From Microdochium bolleyi (lineage: Eukaryota; Ascomycota; Sordariomycetes; Xylariales; Microdochiaceae), in the NCBI GenBank assembly GCA_001566295.1, contig KQ964267.1, positions 364,837-428,836 on the forward strand: a DNA stretch of 64,000 nucleotides, written 5' to 3'. The translations under genes and the position numbers were made by a program. A model generated the notes under the pieces. That model saw only the letters and a list, made by a program, of their open reading frames with translations, ran no database searches and had not been told where the DNA came from. Positions 53,641 through 64,000 of the stretch are shown here, piece after piece (positions within the stretch are counted from its first letter, which is position 1; every line of letters starts with the position of its first letter).

Positions 53641-56600
53641 CTTGAGCTGCTGATGTCGGGGAGATGCGAAGTTCTGGACCAGGATGGCTGTATTGGTTGC
53701 AATTCGAGGATGCTGATCTTGTGATGGCTCACATCATGGTAGGGGAGCGCTCGGCTTTTTATCTCCAGGTCGCGGTTCTCAGCACACCACAGCGCGTCCC
53801 ACCGCGATACACATCGGAGTGGCATTCATGTCACCATGAGTGTCCATTACTTTCATTCCGTGCGAAGTTGACAAATGAGTTTGCCAGCGATTCGTTCCTG
53901 TGTGACATTGAACCGTCGTGCGTAGTCCCCCACTTGCACCTACGAGGTTTGGGCATCACAAAGTACGGCCAAGAGGCCGAGTAGCTGTTTCACTACATAT
54001 TTGTATTAGATAAATGTGCTCTGTGTAACACAACGACTCACTTGCGTTCATGCTTTCATACTAGACAAGAATGTCGCCAGATGCCGAGGCGCTGTTGGGA
54101 ACACAAGTGAAACAACCATGTCAAGCTCTGGCAAACATTCGAGGACTGAGCACTCACATTGCATTGGCGTCTGGCCCCCAGCGAGGATTGACAGAAATTG
54201 TTGTGATCCTCTCTACCTTGGTAATCCTTCTCCCTGACATCGAATGTCGATCATTCCTCGCCGTGTCACACCAGCTGCTCCTCGATTTCTCGCCGTGGAA
54301 GTGCTCGCACACCGCTCAACGAAGAACATATCGATATCCATCTTGCCACCGCTTGTCTCTTCCTCGCTTCCCCAGACAGCTACGGCGCCACACCAGATCT
54401 TGTACTGTTGCAAGTCCTGCTGCATGTAGCAGTGACAATGGACATGAGAATGGGTGATGCCACTCTCATGCAACGTCGGCTAGTCACTCGCACCTCTTTG
54501 CTGGTGAGAAGACTTGATGGTGCCGCCAATGTTCAGATATTCGTAGTCAAACAGCCAGCCCTCATCGCGGAGTTCGGCGCCGTGTGTGCAGTTGTTGGAG
54601 GCACTTGGCCAAGCACATGCAGCGGCGGGCTTGCTGTCGATGGCTTGCCTCGCACCCTCGCTGGTTGTGCGGCAGGGCGAGAACGACGTCGCAGCATGAT
54701 GCCGGTTTCTGGTTACCCGTGCGAGCTGGACGGCAGCGACCCGAGGCAAGGACACCCTCCCCTGTCAAAAACACGCGTCGACCTTGGAGAGCATGACGCG
54801 CGTTCGTCGCTCCATACGCTCGATCAAGAGGAACGAAATGGCTCTTTGTTTTCCTTCAGAGTCCTGAGGATATGCTTGGAATCGTACATGCAATGTCCTC
54901 TTTTATCCTCCTTTTCACCTCGACACTTTTACTGTGCATCGCGGTGTGTTATTGCGGAGTCCCAACCTGGATGTCCGATGTATGTATGTCACACAGTGCA
55001 TGTAACCTTGGGTCTCGGCAGCTCGGTCAAGTCAGCAGCAGGTGTGATAGGGGCTTCTTATTTCAAGGGTCCTCCCTACAGTGAGAACCCCAAAAAGGAC
55101 GCATGGACCCTTCTTGGATTCCTTGAAGGCAGCTGCTTGCCCCCGATGACTACCTCAGTTAAGCGGCGTATGACCTTGCACCGCCCCCTTAGCACTCCCC
55201 TGTCTCATGCCATGGGATCGTTCTTGGAGAACGGAGGTAACATTGATGACCGGATGCGTATTGACATAGTCATCCATGTACTGCCGCTGGAGCACCCCGC
55301 AACAGCAGTACTGCACCACGCGGCACGGCAATACAAGAACCTAGTAACACTCTGGACTAGCGGCGGGTGTTTCTGTGAGGCAAAAACGGCACCGTGCCTT
55401 GACACCCTGCAATGCCCTGCTTGCAAAATGACAGCTGCACCTGCACCCTGCTCTAGAAAGCTGCCCGTGACATGCTGCCCGAGTGGCCACTTAACATGAA
55501 AACAAGCCCAGCACTACCCTAAAACCGTGTTTGATCTGCTGCGGCAGTCCCCGCCCAGCCCGGCGGACTCTGCATTGGGGTCAACCTTGAAATCTTCCAG
55601 TTCTTCGCCGTCAAGGGCGGACCGGTCCATTGGATCCCTGTCTGTGCTTCCGCCCGGTCCCTGGCAATCGTTTGCCCTTTTTCCTGTATTTCACGTTCAC
55701 TTGCAGAGCAATCGAGACTGCGGTCTCAGACCACTTGATCCATCCTCCGCGGCCAAGGAACAGTACAGAAGCAACTACTCGATCCAGAAGCTTAGAAGAA
55801 TGCTCATGACACGAACATGCATGGCCGCCCTGCAGCACACGGAGCTGGTAAGCCCCGGAAGGATGATAACTAGGCTAATCGCAGCCTAGTACTATATCTT
55901 ACTATAAGAGCTTTGTGCAAGTATTACGGGGCAGTTCCTGGATAGGAATGACAATAGGGAGATCCTGATGGTAAGGTGAATAAGCCCTTATTCGTCATGG
56001 CAATAGTAAAATGAAGAGACCTATCATCCGCCAGTGGAGCGGTTGACATTAGAGTGGCACTCGGTTCACCGCCCTAGCAGCAGACACACCATCTAATCCT
56101 GAGCTTCGCCGCGTAAGAAAGGGCGGCTTTCCTGCAAATCGACCGGGGAGGTTCGCTGTGAGAATCGCCCCTCTCGCAGTCTTCCAATTGATCGGCTGCA
56201 CGGTGTTGAATTTCCGCACCAAGACTTTAGGAGTTCGGGCCCTTTATGCGTCCGGATGGACCTGCTGACACAGTCGCCGATGATATAGCAGTCCAAGAGG
56301 AGCGGGCTGTGCTTACATCGTGTCATACGATGTCTCGTAGCTGGCATGCGGGGAAGTTGTCAAGTATAGCAGTGAGCAGCCGTTTGTTCTTCGGCCTTTT
56401 GAGCGAAGGATTCCCTAGCGTCTAGTATGTCAATGGGTGCACTTGGGTACGTTTCATGCTATATCATGCATTTCGCATCCTTGAGATGCCCCTCATATTT
56501 CCCCAGAGCGTCGCGTGGACCATCTCGATTCGATGTTGGCTTTGTGATCTTGTGAATGTAATGGCGTGCTCATCTAATTATCCCAGGTAAGGCTCACTTT

Positions 56601-57551
56601 CGGAACACTTCCAGTAAATGCCGTTGCAGAAGCGCTATAGCCTCTGTTCTAGTATGGAGGACGCTTCGTTGTCACCGTAACTGCTTCTCCGCGACTTGAG
56701 CGAATATCATGAGTTACATGACAAGCTACATGGCGCGTCTTTCCAGGGTCAGCTGTGGGTGCACACTCGTCATGTCATGACCAGCCATTGGATGAAGGGC
56801 CCCTTGCCGCATGCATTGGGCTGACAGAACCATGCGTACTGCAGGCGAGGCAAGTGCCGCTCGGGCCGCTCCCTAGCGACGGAAGCGGCCGCCCAAGACA
56901 CCAAAAGGTGTCCTACTTAGTCAGCGGACATTGGAGAGATAAGCTGCGAGGCGAATATGATTTGAGTATTGCTTACTTTGTTGCATCGCCGCTAGGCAGG
57001 TGGTCACCTTCGATGTGACGTACGACTGCGCCCTGGGAAGCAATAGAACCCCAGCGGCTCGGATAGACTCTCCACAAGGTGTCTTGCTAAATATTGATTG
57101 GATGCGCGGAACGACTTGGCAAGACCACAACTTCGACTCACCACCTTGTGGATATAGTCGGCACAGGCTTCGAGCCATCTGAGTTTCCTACTCGGGAAGT
57201 GAAGCACTGACGCTTGTGCATAACGTGTGTGTTTTGACGTCTTGGCAGCTAATCAAGGACTCGAAAGCATAGCCGCTGTGACTGCTTGACAACAACAGTG
57301 CATGCCTGTTCCATAATGACGACGACCGTGATGATGACGACCGTTGAACGCTCTTGAGTAATCGCCGTCGTGCAGGACCACGCGTGTCGCCACATCGAAC
57401 CAGGACGTATAAATACTACAGACTCTACCACGAATAATTAGAAACAATCCCTTCTCGCAACAGCCAACAACCCAAGGACTTTACTATCCAAGCACCCTAA
57501 GCATCACCCAAGACCACCACCCTTTCTCTCCAACCTTCTTCAAGATTCAAA
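53641..57551. other. Gene-poor stretch, 3.9 kb
   Basis: No gene could be supported. A plus-strand frame of 363 codons (54408-55499) has no domain, no signal peptide and no codon bias. On the opposite strand, 54213-54755 could be spliced (GTGCGA to ATGCAG) into a more protein-like reading (DLQQYKIWCGAVAVW and MDIDMFFVERC), which I cannot assign. The right end holds the promoter and leader of secreted protein C. Confidence 0.4.
57408..57415 (+). promoter_or_regulatory. TATA box (TATAAATA) of secreted protein C
   Basis: TATAAATA lies 137-144 bp before the ATG and is followed by a long CA/CT-rich leader free of ATG, the layout of strongly expressed fungal genes. Confidence 0.65.
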
Positions 57552-58084
57552 ATGCTCTTCACCAAGTCCGCTGTCCTTGCCTGCCTGGCCGCCTCTGTCA
57601 CTGCTGTTGACATCCGCTTCTACCGTGGACGTGGCTGCGGAAGCTCGTACGGCCAGTGCGGCAATATCGGCACTCCTACCTGCTGTTCGGTCAACCCGCA
57701 GGACACCAACTCAGGAATGAGCTTCAACAACCTTCCCAGCAACGCTAACCTCTATCTTTGGGGTCACTTCCAGGAGGGCTGCACTGGCTCCATTGCTGGA
57801 CAAGCTCGCAGCAACGGCAACCCTGACGTGTGCTTCCCCACTCCCCAATACCGCTCCGGCAGATGGACCCGCACCACCGGTAGGCGCGACGTTGCGCAGT
57901 CTGCCGACCAGGCCTGCGGCCACCCGGACAAGCTCGTCTACGAGGACGGTAGCGAGGTCGATCTGTCTAGCCTCACCACGGAGGAGTTCAACGAAGTGGT
58001 AAGTCTTTCTTCGTTGCTTTCTTTGTTTCTGCCCTGGACCGGGGCAATATAACAGATTCGCTAATATGGGTCTTCCTGTAGTAA
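57552..58084 (+). CDS. Small secreted seven-cysteine protein C (novel family), stop codon in its own exon
   Basis: Exon 1 (57552-57998) encodes 149 residues. An 83-nt intron (GTAAGT donor, GCTAAT branch, CTGTAG acceptor) is followed directly by TAA (58082-58084). The signal peptide MLFTKSAVLACLAASVTA precedes mature VDIRFY. Cysteine spacing is C-x6-C-x7-CC-x31-C-x16-C-x27-C, then 27 residues to the splice point (LVYEDGSEVDLSSL... ending NEV). The x7, x31 and terminal 27 equal those of proteins A and B, although overall identity is low. The TATA box and C/T-rich leader suggest strong expression. If the intron were kept, 17 hydrophobic residues without family resemblance would be added. Function is unknown; secretion and cysteine content suggest an effector or surface protein. 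Confidence 0.82.
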
Positions 58085-59041
58085 GCCTCGTCCTGTCGAC
58101 AAGCCCGGATCCTCCTTGAGAGCACATTCTAGATCACGTCGGTCGACGGGTCATCCATCCTACAGCCAAGACTTTATAGAACGATTGCTAATTGCTGCTT
58201 CAAATCTAGCTGGGACACTTTCGTGGCTGGTGGCGACTCCACCCAGGTCGAGAGTCAGATCGCCACGCTCCGCAAGTAAAACTAGGAGCCGACGACAGCC
58301 ACCTCCTGCCGTACAGCGATGGAGACGTCCACCGCTCACCGTGGGAGAGCAGCAACAACACAATCGAGAATTCATTGTTCGCGCCTACAAGGCTTTTCTA
58401 TCCAGTGTAATACGTCCACACTCGTTTTGAAGAAGGCTTGGCCCCGCCTTCGAGATATGAAAATTGCTGGATTACAAAAATGCGATTGAAAGGGTTGGGT
58501 CTAAGTGGGAGGTTTAACAGGATAACACCACTACTACCGCAGTGCCATTACTGCCATCTTAGCGTAGCCAGTACAATCCATTTGTTGATCCAGCTTAATT
58601 TACAGCCGACCATTAAGTGTGTAGTGTGTTCTCCCATTTTATACGGCTTCAGGGTAGCACCGAGTCTGACTGTTGGAAGAAAGCGCCATGATCTGTAAAA
58701 CCTGTCCGCCTTCCACAACACGAGCTTGCGAACCGAGCTCTACATGATAGGGTGGCTGTTCAGGCAACAGCGTGGAACGGGCATGCTTCGATTGTGATTG
58801 GTTACTCGAACCTCAAGGAAGTGCGGGGTGAACAGCACATCACCTGACACCGAGCCTTGTTCAAATTCCCTCTCGGCCCCGAGAACTCTGCACTCACGTT
58901 AAATGTGTGATATTTTGGTGGATGTCACTTACCCCCATACGCTCATTGTTGCAACACCGTTGCCCACTGGCAAGTAGGTCATTCGCTGAGTAGTTGATAT
59001 AATATGTTCGTGCACGTTGCGCTAACCAGAATGAGTCAAGA
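58085..59041. other. Intergenic, 0.96 kb
   Basis: This lies between secreted protein C and the HET pseudogene. It is AT-richer than the window average toward its right end. No ORF with coding character or repeat was seen. Confidence 0.4.
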
Positions 59042-60790
59042 ATGAGGTTGTTGAAAGTGGCCAGCCTCCAATTCGAGGAAAGTCGTGGCGACACAGTTCC
59101 TGCCTACGCGATATTATCCCATCGCTGGTATGAGCCTGAAATCTCGTACCAAGATATATGCAGAATCATCGAACATAGCCAGAGTGTACCAGAAGCCAAG
59201 GCAGAAAGCTTTCGAAAGATCAAAGACTTCTGCTACCAGGCTTCAGAGCAGGACATCGAATATGTGTGGGTGGACACTTATTACATCGACAAGTCTAGCA
59301 GCGCCGAGCTACAAGAGTCCCTCAACTCGATACAATCATAGTACGCGAATTCGGCAGTCTGCTTTACATATCTTCGAGATATCGACCTTCATCACGTTCC
59401 TACCCGGAGCGCCTATCAAAGTCCCAACAAAGGCCAATTGAACAAAGCTCTAGAAACCTCCTTCAAGAAGTCCAACTAGTTCACACGAGGCTAGACACTA
59501 CAAGAACTCGTAGCTCCCCGTCATCTCATATTCTTCGACCAACATTGGACCAAAATTAGTGATACACTAGAACTTCAATCCGCGATCTCTGCCATCACAG
59601 GCATAGAATCGCGATACATCAACAGCATCGGAAGCAGCAGGTGTCGACAAGAGATACAAAGAATCGGCAGACACATGTCTTAGGCCTCCAACAGAGAGAC
59701 CGAAAGAACAGAGGATCGAGCATACTCCCTACTCGGCATCTTTAACATCAGTTTAACCATACTGTATAGCGAGGGTGACCGTGCATTCACACGTTTACAA
59801 GAGGAGATCCTCAAATGTAACGAGGATACCTCAATTTTAGTATGGAGCTATCAAAAAGAAGACACAACATTCGCACCAAGCGGTCTCGCCCCGTCTCCCT
59901 CGCATTTTCGAAACTACACTGACCTGGTTAGGGAGTCTCGCCCACGACGAACCCGGAATCAGGTATACATCATACGACTAGATCTTCAGATAACGCCAGG
60001 AGGGCTACTGGCGACGCCGAAAGTCTGGCCAGATCCCCTTAATAATCGCAAAGCCTACGCTATAATCGCGGAGGCTAGGAAGAGGGTCGGGAGGCCCCAA
60101 GAAGTACTCTTAATTCCTATCCTGTACACAACTCCAGTCCAGAAAGGAAGGACTGTTCGCAGGTGTGTTCGCTACGCGACACCACTCTAGGTCCGGTACC
60201 GTACTGTCAGAAGGGCTATACCAAACTCGCTGTGCTTCGTCAGACGAGCGCAAGATATACGACCGACCCGCATAATTAAAGGATTCAGCTTGAGTTCGAT
60301 GGTTTAGGCTGAATTTGAGACGACATTCTCATATCCAGTGCAGACACAAAGTCACCGCCGCCACTTTCCAGACATCCTCAGAGGCTATGCTCGCGGGAAT
60401 CAATACGAACCAGCCGAGCGAACTTTCGTCGTGCAATTAAGACGTCGGAAGGAGCTAGGATATCAAGTCTTAATTCTAGCTGACTATCGGATTGACGGTG
60501 CAAGAATAGCGCAAGACACGAAAATTTCGGTCTCAGTTTATAGATCTCCTGAATGCTTCGATCTCGAAACCGCTATATGGCTAGCACAGATGAGAGGCCA
60601 TCGCCAAAACCTCGATCGTTTCGACCTCCTCGACGCCAATAGGCGGTACATTTCACTCGAAAACATTATTGCAGTCAGCTCATTTGCGGGATACTGGCTA
60701 CACTCGGGAGATGACGAGTATGACTCTCCCCCAATCCATCAGTTAGCCCCACCGCCTACCATGGCTGTTTGCGCTATTACCCGGGCATAG
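59042..60790 (+). pseudogene. HET-domain (heterokaryon incompatibility) gene inactivated by six in-frame TAG codons
   Basis: The start MRLLKVASLQFEE and the motifs YAILSHRW, YVWVDTYYIDKSSSAELQE, FTYLRD, TLQELVAPRHLIFFD, EDRAYSLLGIF and ILYSEGDRAF follow the order of the HET domain. The frame is unbroken for 583 codons, except that TAG occurs at 59339, 59477, 59492, 59681, 60188 and 60305. At least four fall where HET proteins have Trp (the two around FTRG, the one before ASNRET, and the one after the NSI segment). In DTYYIDK, Tyr stands for the usual first Cys. All are explained by G-to-A in TGG/TGC, i.e. C-to-T at CpA on the other strand, the mark of repeat-induced point mutation. HET proteins trigger non-self recognition and cell death; this copy cannot make a full product. 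Confidence 0.85.
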
Positions 60791-62295
60791 ATTGTTCGCG
60801 ATGAGAGCTGGGTTGGAAGGAGAGAGGCTCATCTCGCTTATCTTGCTTGTTGCTATGCTGAGTAGTTCGTCTTCCTTTACTCTGGGGGAACCAGAAAAGT
60901 AGTGTACTCATTTGAGTCGCGTTTTCGTCAGTATATGAAACCAAAGCACGATTTCTTCGCTTCATTCGGGACAGAACACGTCCAGTGCTATGCTTGAAGA
61001 AGTGCGTGCAGAAGTGAACCCACCAAACTAGCATCTACTATCAGAGAGTTTGTGATATCCATAGCTACTGAATTCCCGAACATATCCTTGCATGTCAATG
61101 CTTGTTCACAACATTTCAGATGCTAGAAGCTAGTGCAATTTCAACCTTTTCAGCACTATCAAATATTATAAAATTCATTCAGATGATGGAAACATAAACG
61201 TCAATCATCTTCGTATAAGTCTGCAAGCAGTACTGATCAAAACAGGTCCTTATAAACCTCCTACTCCTGCGCTAAAACATCCGTCATGAACCTAAACGAA
61301 GCCTTCCATGTCGCCAACTAGGCTGTGCACCGAGACCAAGTATTCTCGCCATGCGATGTGGAGCCTCGTTCACAGTGCTTCCGATGGCTAATCTGAATCA
61401 CAATATAGCAAACATTTTCCCGCCTGAGGAACATCACATCGGGTCAACATCGTGAAACAAAGTGGTTTCGAGAACCCAATCCGCTGAATAATTTACACGG
61501 GTCATCTCCCTTGTCCTTGGAGAAGTTTCTCATCAGATAAGCGCCAGCTCTCTCGGTTCGTGCGTGAGCAGGCACTGAATCTTAGACACAAATATGTCCC
61601 ACCGAAGCATATCCTGTTAACAACGGAGCACTACCAAGTGACGAGATTCGCGTAACTGATCTCTCTTGGGGTCTTTTCCGTGGATTTATGAGCTGTCTGT
61701 TTCGTGCGTGCCATAGCTGGAGGAAGTATCTGTGGTGGCCGAGGCGGACGCGAAGTCTCACTTATAGGCAAGGCGCGGAGAGGCTCTGAAGGAATTGGAA
61801 ACCCACGAGAACATTCTAATGACGTCCTTGAAAACCTGGATGACATTTCCGTTGCTGAACAACGCAATACGATCAGAATAGCGTCCACTGTCTCAGCAAA
61901 GACCCGGAAGTAGAGCGGAATCGAGACGGAGCAAATTCTCTACAAACCAACATCAGCGTCATAGGGGCGGAGCGTTCGCTCCCACGTCTAGCTGCACCCG
62001 GTGGACCAACAGGAAACTTGGTTTCGTGTTGGGTGCCTCTGTATGCTGGTGGAGACACTGTGTGTCCCCGGAAGAACGATACTGAGCTCTCTTATGAGAT
62101 TCAAAGAGAATCAATCGCATCATGGCGCCACAAGGGTTGGACGTGGGAATACCTTGTATTGTATCCATCATCTCCAAAAAGCATTCCACTGAATCCAGTA
62201 GCAACACAAGACTATTGTTCTTCTGCCAAGCTCTGGGGAACCGTCTCAGCAGCCGCGCAGCACAAGAAGTGTTCCATCACGCAGCATTATCTCGT
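60791..62295. other. Intergenic, 1.5 kb, AT-rich
   Basis: This stretch continues the AT-rich, decayed-looking DNA around the HET pseudogene. The one coding-like item is the H3-tail-like ORF at 61632-61714, listed separately. No intact gene or complete transposon was recognised. Confidence 0.4.
61632..61714 (-). pseudogene. Short ORF matching the histone H3 N-terminal tail
   Basis: From ATG 61714 the minus strand reads MARTKQTA, identical to the first eight residues of histone H3. HKST follows, matching RKST except for Arg8 to His, a G-to-A change. After T the match fades (a PR pair is kept near residue 16) and the frame stops after 27 codons. I could not trace the rest of the H3 fold convincingly in any frame downstream. 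It is probably a truncated, mutated H3 copy in decayed DNA. A functional short H3 mimic is a remote alternative. The longer frame upstream (from 61888) shows no added similarity. Confidence 0.5.
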
Positions 62296-63147
62296 CTACC
62301 GACCACGCCGCCTCGGTCCCAGCCCGCCACGGCTATCCTGCCTCTGTCTCGCCGCCGCTGCCCGGTCTGCCTCGTCGCGATGCTGTCCCTCCACTCTGAT
62401 GTCAAGGTCCCTCTGCGCGCGCCACTCGCGGTAGTTGGCCGCGGGCCCGTGCCCGACATCTATCGCGGCGCTGGCAGATACGTCGCTTGCGTCCCTCATG
62501 AGCGCGATGCGGATGGTCACTGGCATGATCTCCACGCCCGGGATCTCGCGGGTCGTGTAGGGGAGACAGATGAAGCCAGACCAGTCGTTCTCCGCAGACG
62601 TCTTTGCGAGTGATAGCCAGCTGGCGAGAGAAAGTGAGTGTCAGGAAGATCCTTGGCCATAAGAGGCGATGTTAATAACTTGCCATAGGTCGCCTCCAAA
62701 AAACTTGACGTCCTTGGGGTCATATCCATTTGGAAAGCTTAGTCCGGCTGCCTCGGGCCTGTGACCATTCCTCCCGTTGGCGTGCCCGTTAGCGTGTCCG
62801 TTGGCGTGCCCGTTGGTCCCGTTGGCCTCGTTCATGTGCACCGCTTCGATCCAGGCGGTGCCTCTGATGGCCTGGCCGGACCCGTCTTTGAGGAGCGCGA
62901 CTTCCAGCTCCGTCGGCATACCGAAGAAGGGCCCGCGTCTGAGCCAGGCCAAGGCGTGCCGCGCCCTCATGTCCCTGAGGGGAACCAAGAAATGACGCTG
63001 GCCGGGCTCCTCCTCCTCAATTACTGGCATCCTGAGTCGTGAAGCGCTTGCAGCAGGCGTGGGGGGACTACCCTTGCCCGAGTGCAACAATCTTTTGCTC
63101 CATGTGAAATCGCGGGTCGCGTGGCTTCCGAACTCGGGGCGAGACAT
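62296..63147 (-). CDS. Unknown two-exon gene, 262 residues, with NGHA repeats and a probable GC-AG intron
   Basis: Exon 1 (62684-63147) and exon 2 (62296-62620) join in frame only if the 63-nt intron uses a GC donor (TG|GCAAGT) with a CGCCAG acceptor. A GT two bases further in (CAA|GTTATT) would enter a frame with poorer codon bias that stops earlier. I do not recognise the product. It has no signal peptide or membrane helix. Exon 1 encodes an acidic patch (VIEEEEPGQRHF), a segment LRDMRARHALAWLRRGPFFG, and three to four NGHA repeats. Exon 2 encodes WLSLAKTS...WSGFICLPYTTREIPG and an Arg-rich C terminus. The coding third positions are G/C-rich as in the other genes of the window, which supports a real gene despite the decayed surroundings. 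Confidence 0.5.
62775..62814 (-). repeat. 12-bp coding tandem repeat (Asn-Gly-His-Ala)
   Basis: About three and a half copies of a 12-bp unit (GTTGGCGTGCCC on the plus strand) encode NGHA repeats in the unknown gene at 62.3-63.1 kb. One copy has A for G. Copy number may vary between strains. Confidence 0.75.
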
Positions 63148-64000
63148 TGCCAAGGAGGGGTCCGGGATCTGACTATCTTACAGATTAGGATGGGAGGGCG
63201 AGAGAAGCTAGTGAGAAGGCTGCGTTGAACTCTGTAAGTTGTCGATGATGCCAAACATGAATGGGCAGACTGAGATGCCGATTTCAGCTTCAATATATAT
63301 ACTCGCCATGCTCACAGCTACACTCCTTCATGTCGACGACGGCACAGCTCGTGTACGCGTACGTGACTGACTGTATTCCCAAGGCCATTTCGGCTGCTTG
63401 GATCCGCAACACGGGCACAAGAGCATGGCCAACAGCTACACGAGGGTGACGGGAAAGCACTAGATGCCATTCATGTGCCGCCAACCATCTCACGAGATGA
63501 TCAAACCACGGACAGCAAAGCGGTGGATGCTCTCTCAGACCGCTCTAGAGTCGCTCCACTCGCGAGGAGAGACCTGATCGGCATGTCAATACTGGTGAGC
63601 CTCCATGTTGGCTTCTTCGTTCCGGAGCGCTTAGCAAAAGCAGCAACCAGCAAACAACCCAGCAGAGTACCGACGGACAGTGATATATGTTGGCGTGAAT
63701 ACTTGAGTAGGTGAAAGCAATTGAGCTTTCATTCTACTGCTGCCAGCAGGAATGATGGAGGCAATCATCAGTGTCGCACTCGCTACGTCCTACACCAACC
63801 GCAAGACCTCACCAACCACCGTACATGGAGGATGATCGTCTCTCACACACGACAGCCATGGAATCGCTGCATCACCATGTGATCAGACCCGCATTCCCGC
63901 CATGTTTGCAATGACTTCGGAAGCTGCCGAGGCAGGCCTGTGCTGTCCGTCCCGCTTTTTCCTTAGTCCCTGGCCGCACGTCAGCAATTAGGCCCCCCCC
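63148..64000. other. Intergenic to right edge, 0.85 kb
   Basis: This holds the promoter of the unknown 262-residue gene at its left end. A short open frame at 63475-63714 has no supporting feature. The window ends in a run of eight C. Confidence 0.4.

Noticed and set aside
61530..61542. ATCAGATAA, a match to the SreA-type consensus
   Set aside because: It lies in decayed intergenic DNA with no iron gene nearby. About one such match is expected by chance in 64 kb.
1..64000. tRNA, rRNA, CRISPR arrays and complete transposons
   Set aside because: I looked for tRNA B-box-like GTTCGAATC on both strands, repeat-spacer patterns and transposase or reverse-transcriptase motifs and found none that held up. 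A short GTGTCGAATCCC near 15118 lacks the rest of a tRNA.

Overview
The window is nuclear DNA of a filamentous ascomycete (Pezizomycotina). The evidence is the gene structure: many introns of about 50-110 nt with GTRNGT donors, CTAAC/CTGAC branch sites and YAG acceptors, plus GC-rich codon use. The families agree: Zn2Cys6 regulator, CYP504-like P450, SAT4 membrane proteins, HET, BTB, Fet3/Ftr1, berberine-bridge oxidase and tyrosinase. I cannot name the species. I see no rRNA, tRNA, CRISPR or intact transposon.

Layout. 0-7 kb: a secreted-protein gene cut by the left edge, then an alcohol acetyltransferase and a methyltransferase reading away from a shared promoter, then an MCT-type MFS transporter. 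7-10 kb: a long gene-free stretch. 10-15 kb: fet3 and ftr1 head to head around a 1.06-kb promoter with ATCWGATAA-type sites, a reductive iron-uptake module repressed by a SreA-type GATA factor. 15-25 kb: Zn2Cys6 regulator, divergent CYP504-like P450, amidase and FAD monooxygenase, a possible arylacetate/arylacetamide pathway. 25-34 kb: SAT4 membrane protein, small secreted protein A, FAD-linked oxidase, second SAT4 protein. 34-45 kb: long spacers around an unknown four-exon gene, a frameshifted BTB gene, secreted protein B, and a secreted protein with alternating lysine/glycine-rich and acidic blocks. 46-50 kb: a kinesin motor-only protein and a short secreted tyrosinase. 50-64 kb: gene-poor, with a frameshifted ORF, secreted protein C, a HET-domain pseudogene whose six internal stops are all TAG, a short ORF matching the histone H3 tail, and an unknown two-exon gene.

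The most unusual features are these. (1) Three dispersed small secreted proteins (A, B, C) share a seven-cysteine scaffold with invariant spacings and an intron placed directly before the stop codon, so the last exon is only TAA. (2) A secreted polyampholyte has three Lys-Gly blocks and a seven-fold R-D-[LVF] motif resembling kexin-type processing. (3) The HET pseudogene looks like RIP damage (Trp TGG to TAG). All splice models were derived by hand from splice signals, reading frame and family motifs, and none is confirmed by transcripts.
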